Part shown: in pieces, positions 5,197-6,087 of the stretch | How the letters are laid out: each line of letters begins with the position of its first letter | How positions within the stretch are numbered: position 1 is the first letter of the stretch | Assembly (NCBI GenBank): GCA_022701965.1 | Contig: JAKONL010000267.1 | Location: 1 to 6,087, forward strand | DNA length: 6,087 nt | Reading direction: 5' to 3' | DNA from: Burkholderiaceae bacterium | Lineage (GTDB): Bacteria; Pseudomonadota; Gammaproteobacteria; Burkholderiales; Burkholderiaceae | Notes under the pieces: generated by a model | What the model was told of the DNA's origin: nothing | Databases searched by the model: none | Seen by the model: the letters and a program-made list of their open reading frames with translations, nothing else | Position numbers and translations under genes: made by a program

Positions 5197-6087
5197 GTGT
5201 CAAAAGTATTAATCAGCACTTACCTCGGAACGATTTTTGCAATGATGGCAGTCGTCCCTGGAACGGTTTCGGCGCAGACCTCCAAATTGGCGAACGAATT
5301 CAGTTCGTTCACGCTGAATAGTCGCACCAGCGTGAGCTATGGCGCCAATGGCGTGCTCACCAGCAAGACACTGGATGCCGGTTCCTACGTCTGCGGCAAT
5401 ACGATCTTCGGCGACCCGGTCATGGGAGTGGCGAAGGCGTGCTACGCACCGGCCGCCACGGCGAACGCGACCACGACGAACATGACCACCACGACCGTCG
5501 GCGTGCTCGCGGCGGAGAACGGCACCTTCAAGCTGGCATCGGCATCGGTCGTCGCCTACGGCGCCAACGGCACCATGGTGCAGAAGTCGCTCGCCGCGGG
5601 AACCTACAGCTGCGGCAACGCGCTCTTCGGCGACCCGCTGATGGGCGTCTTCAAATCCTGCTACTCGACCGCCGTCGCCGCGCCGGCGCCCTCGACCAAC
5701 CAGCTCGCCCTGATCGTCAAGCAGCGCAGCTCGTTCACCCTGACCGCAGCGACGACCGTCGTCTACGGCGCCGGCGCCCAGACCGTCCAGAAGGTGCTGG
5801 CCGCCGGCACCTACCAATGCTCCGACGAATTCTTCGGCGATCCGGCGGTGGGCATCCAGAAAGGCTGCTACGCGGCGAGCACCGTCGTTGCGGCTCCCGT
5901 TGTCGTCGCACCGGTCCTCGCCGCACCGGTTCTCGCGACGCCCGTGGCGAACAAGCCCTCCGAGACGAGCGGCAGCGTGCTCGCGGTGTCGGGCGACGTG
6001 ATGGTCAACGGCGCGGTCTCCAACGCCGAGTACCAGGCCATGGCCCAGAAGATGGGCACCGACGCGGCCATCGCCTACCGCTACGGC
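5197..6087 (+). CDS. Secreted protein with three tandem Cys-pair repeats (C-terminus beyond window)
   Basis: The 297 codons are open to the window end. GTG 5197 is chosen because GTGGGA (5185-5190) lies six bases upstream and residues 1-26 form a Sec signal peptide ending TVSAQ. An ATG at 5195 is in another frame and stops after five codons. Three repeats follow at residues 38-83, 111-156 and 180-225. Each reads roughly F-x-L, then VxYGA, xKxLxAGxYxC, FGDPxxGxxKxCY. The cysteine pairs are C66/C82, C139/C155 and C208/C224, always 16 apart, probably disulfide-bonded after export. Linkers rich in Ala, Thr, Pro and Val separate them, the last with repeated APV (about 232-249). From 258 an unrecognised segment begins. 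From memory, single copies of this Cys-pair module sit as accessory modules on secreted polysaccharide-active enzymes; a surface or binding role is inferred. Codon usage is GC-rich, unlike the AT-rich island just upstream. The enzyme or domain that may follow is not visible. Confidence 0.85.
   Translation, partial: MSKVLISTYLGTIFAMMAVVPGTVSAQTSKLANEFSSFTLNSRTSVSYGANGVLTSKTLDAGSYVCGNTIFGDPVMGVAKACYAPAATANATTTNMTTTTVGVLAAENGTFKLASASVVAYGANGTMVQKSLAAGTYSCGNALFGDPLMGVFKSCYSTAVAAPAPSTNQLALIVKQRSSFTLTAATTVVYGAGAQTVQKVLAAGTYQCSDEFFGDPAVGIQKGCYAASTVVAAPVVVAPVLAAPVLATPVANKPSETSGSVLAVSGDVMVNGAVSNAEYQAMAQKMGTDAAIAYRYG
5308..5445 (+). repeat. Cys-pair repeat 1 of the secreted protein
   Basis: Residues 38-83, containing VSYGANG, AGSYVCGN and FGDPVMGVAKACY, with C66 and C82. 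Shares the VxYGAN core and the FGDP signature with the next two copies. Confidence 0.85.
5527..5664 (+). repeat. Cys-pair repeat 2 of the secreted protein
   Basis: Residues 111-156, containing VAYGANG, AGTYSCGN and FGDPLMGVFKSCY, with C139 and C155. Starts 73 residues after repeat 1 and is the copy most like it. Confidence 0.85.
5734..5871 (+). repeat. Cys-pair repeat 3 of the secreted protein
   Basis: Residues 180-225, containing VVYGAGA, AGTYQCSD and FGDPAVGIQKGCY, with C208 and C224. Starts 69 residues after repeat 2. The CGN of the first two copies is CSD here, so this is the more diverged unit. Confidence 0.85.

Noticed and set aside
5209..5817. Leftward open frame of 202 codons opposite the secreted repeat protein
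   Set aside because: Its apparent repeats mirror the three coding repeats on the other strand.

Overview
The window looks like a GC-rich chromosomal segment of a betaproteobacterium, most likely Burkholderiales. The main pointer is a Bug/TctC-type periplasmic solute-binding protein, a family greatly expanded in that order. The GC-rich coding style, with long antisense shadow frames, fits as well. Genus cannot be set from the sequence alone.

Left third (1-2311): the edge of a carotenoid gene cluster. A CrtX-type zeaxanthin glucosyltransferase runs leftwards off the window. A CrtE-type geranylgeranyl diphosphate synthase runs rightwards. A 154-base divergent control region with an imperfect dyad separates them. 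CrtE makes the C20 precursor and CrtX glycosylates the finished xanthophyll, so the intermediate steps (crtB, crtI, crtY, crtZ) are probably to the left of base 1. CrtE carries the two Asp-rich motifs but lacks two lysines found after the second motif in its relatives.

Middle (2331-4608): three leftward genes. The first is a CI/LexA-like repressor (HTH plus S24 domain) that ends 19 bases from the end of crtE; the usual nucleophilic serine of its S24 domain is a cysteine. Next, 63 bases upstream of it, is the Bug solute-binding protein with a Tat-like signal. Furthest upstream is a small exported Ala/Pro-rich protein with a glycine-zipper segment and a charged helical tail.

Right third (4609-6087): an AT-rich intergenic island (about 4770-5000) unlike the rest of the window. 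It holds several dyads and a 39-codon hydrophobic mini-gene with a good ribosome-binding site. A strong rho-independent terminator follows. Then comes a secreted protein made of three tandem Cys-pair repeats, still open at the window end. No convincing promoter was seen between the terminator and this gene, so the island may be a control leader. That is an inference, not something the sequence proves.

No tRNA, rRNA, CRISPR array, transposase or integrase was found.
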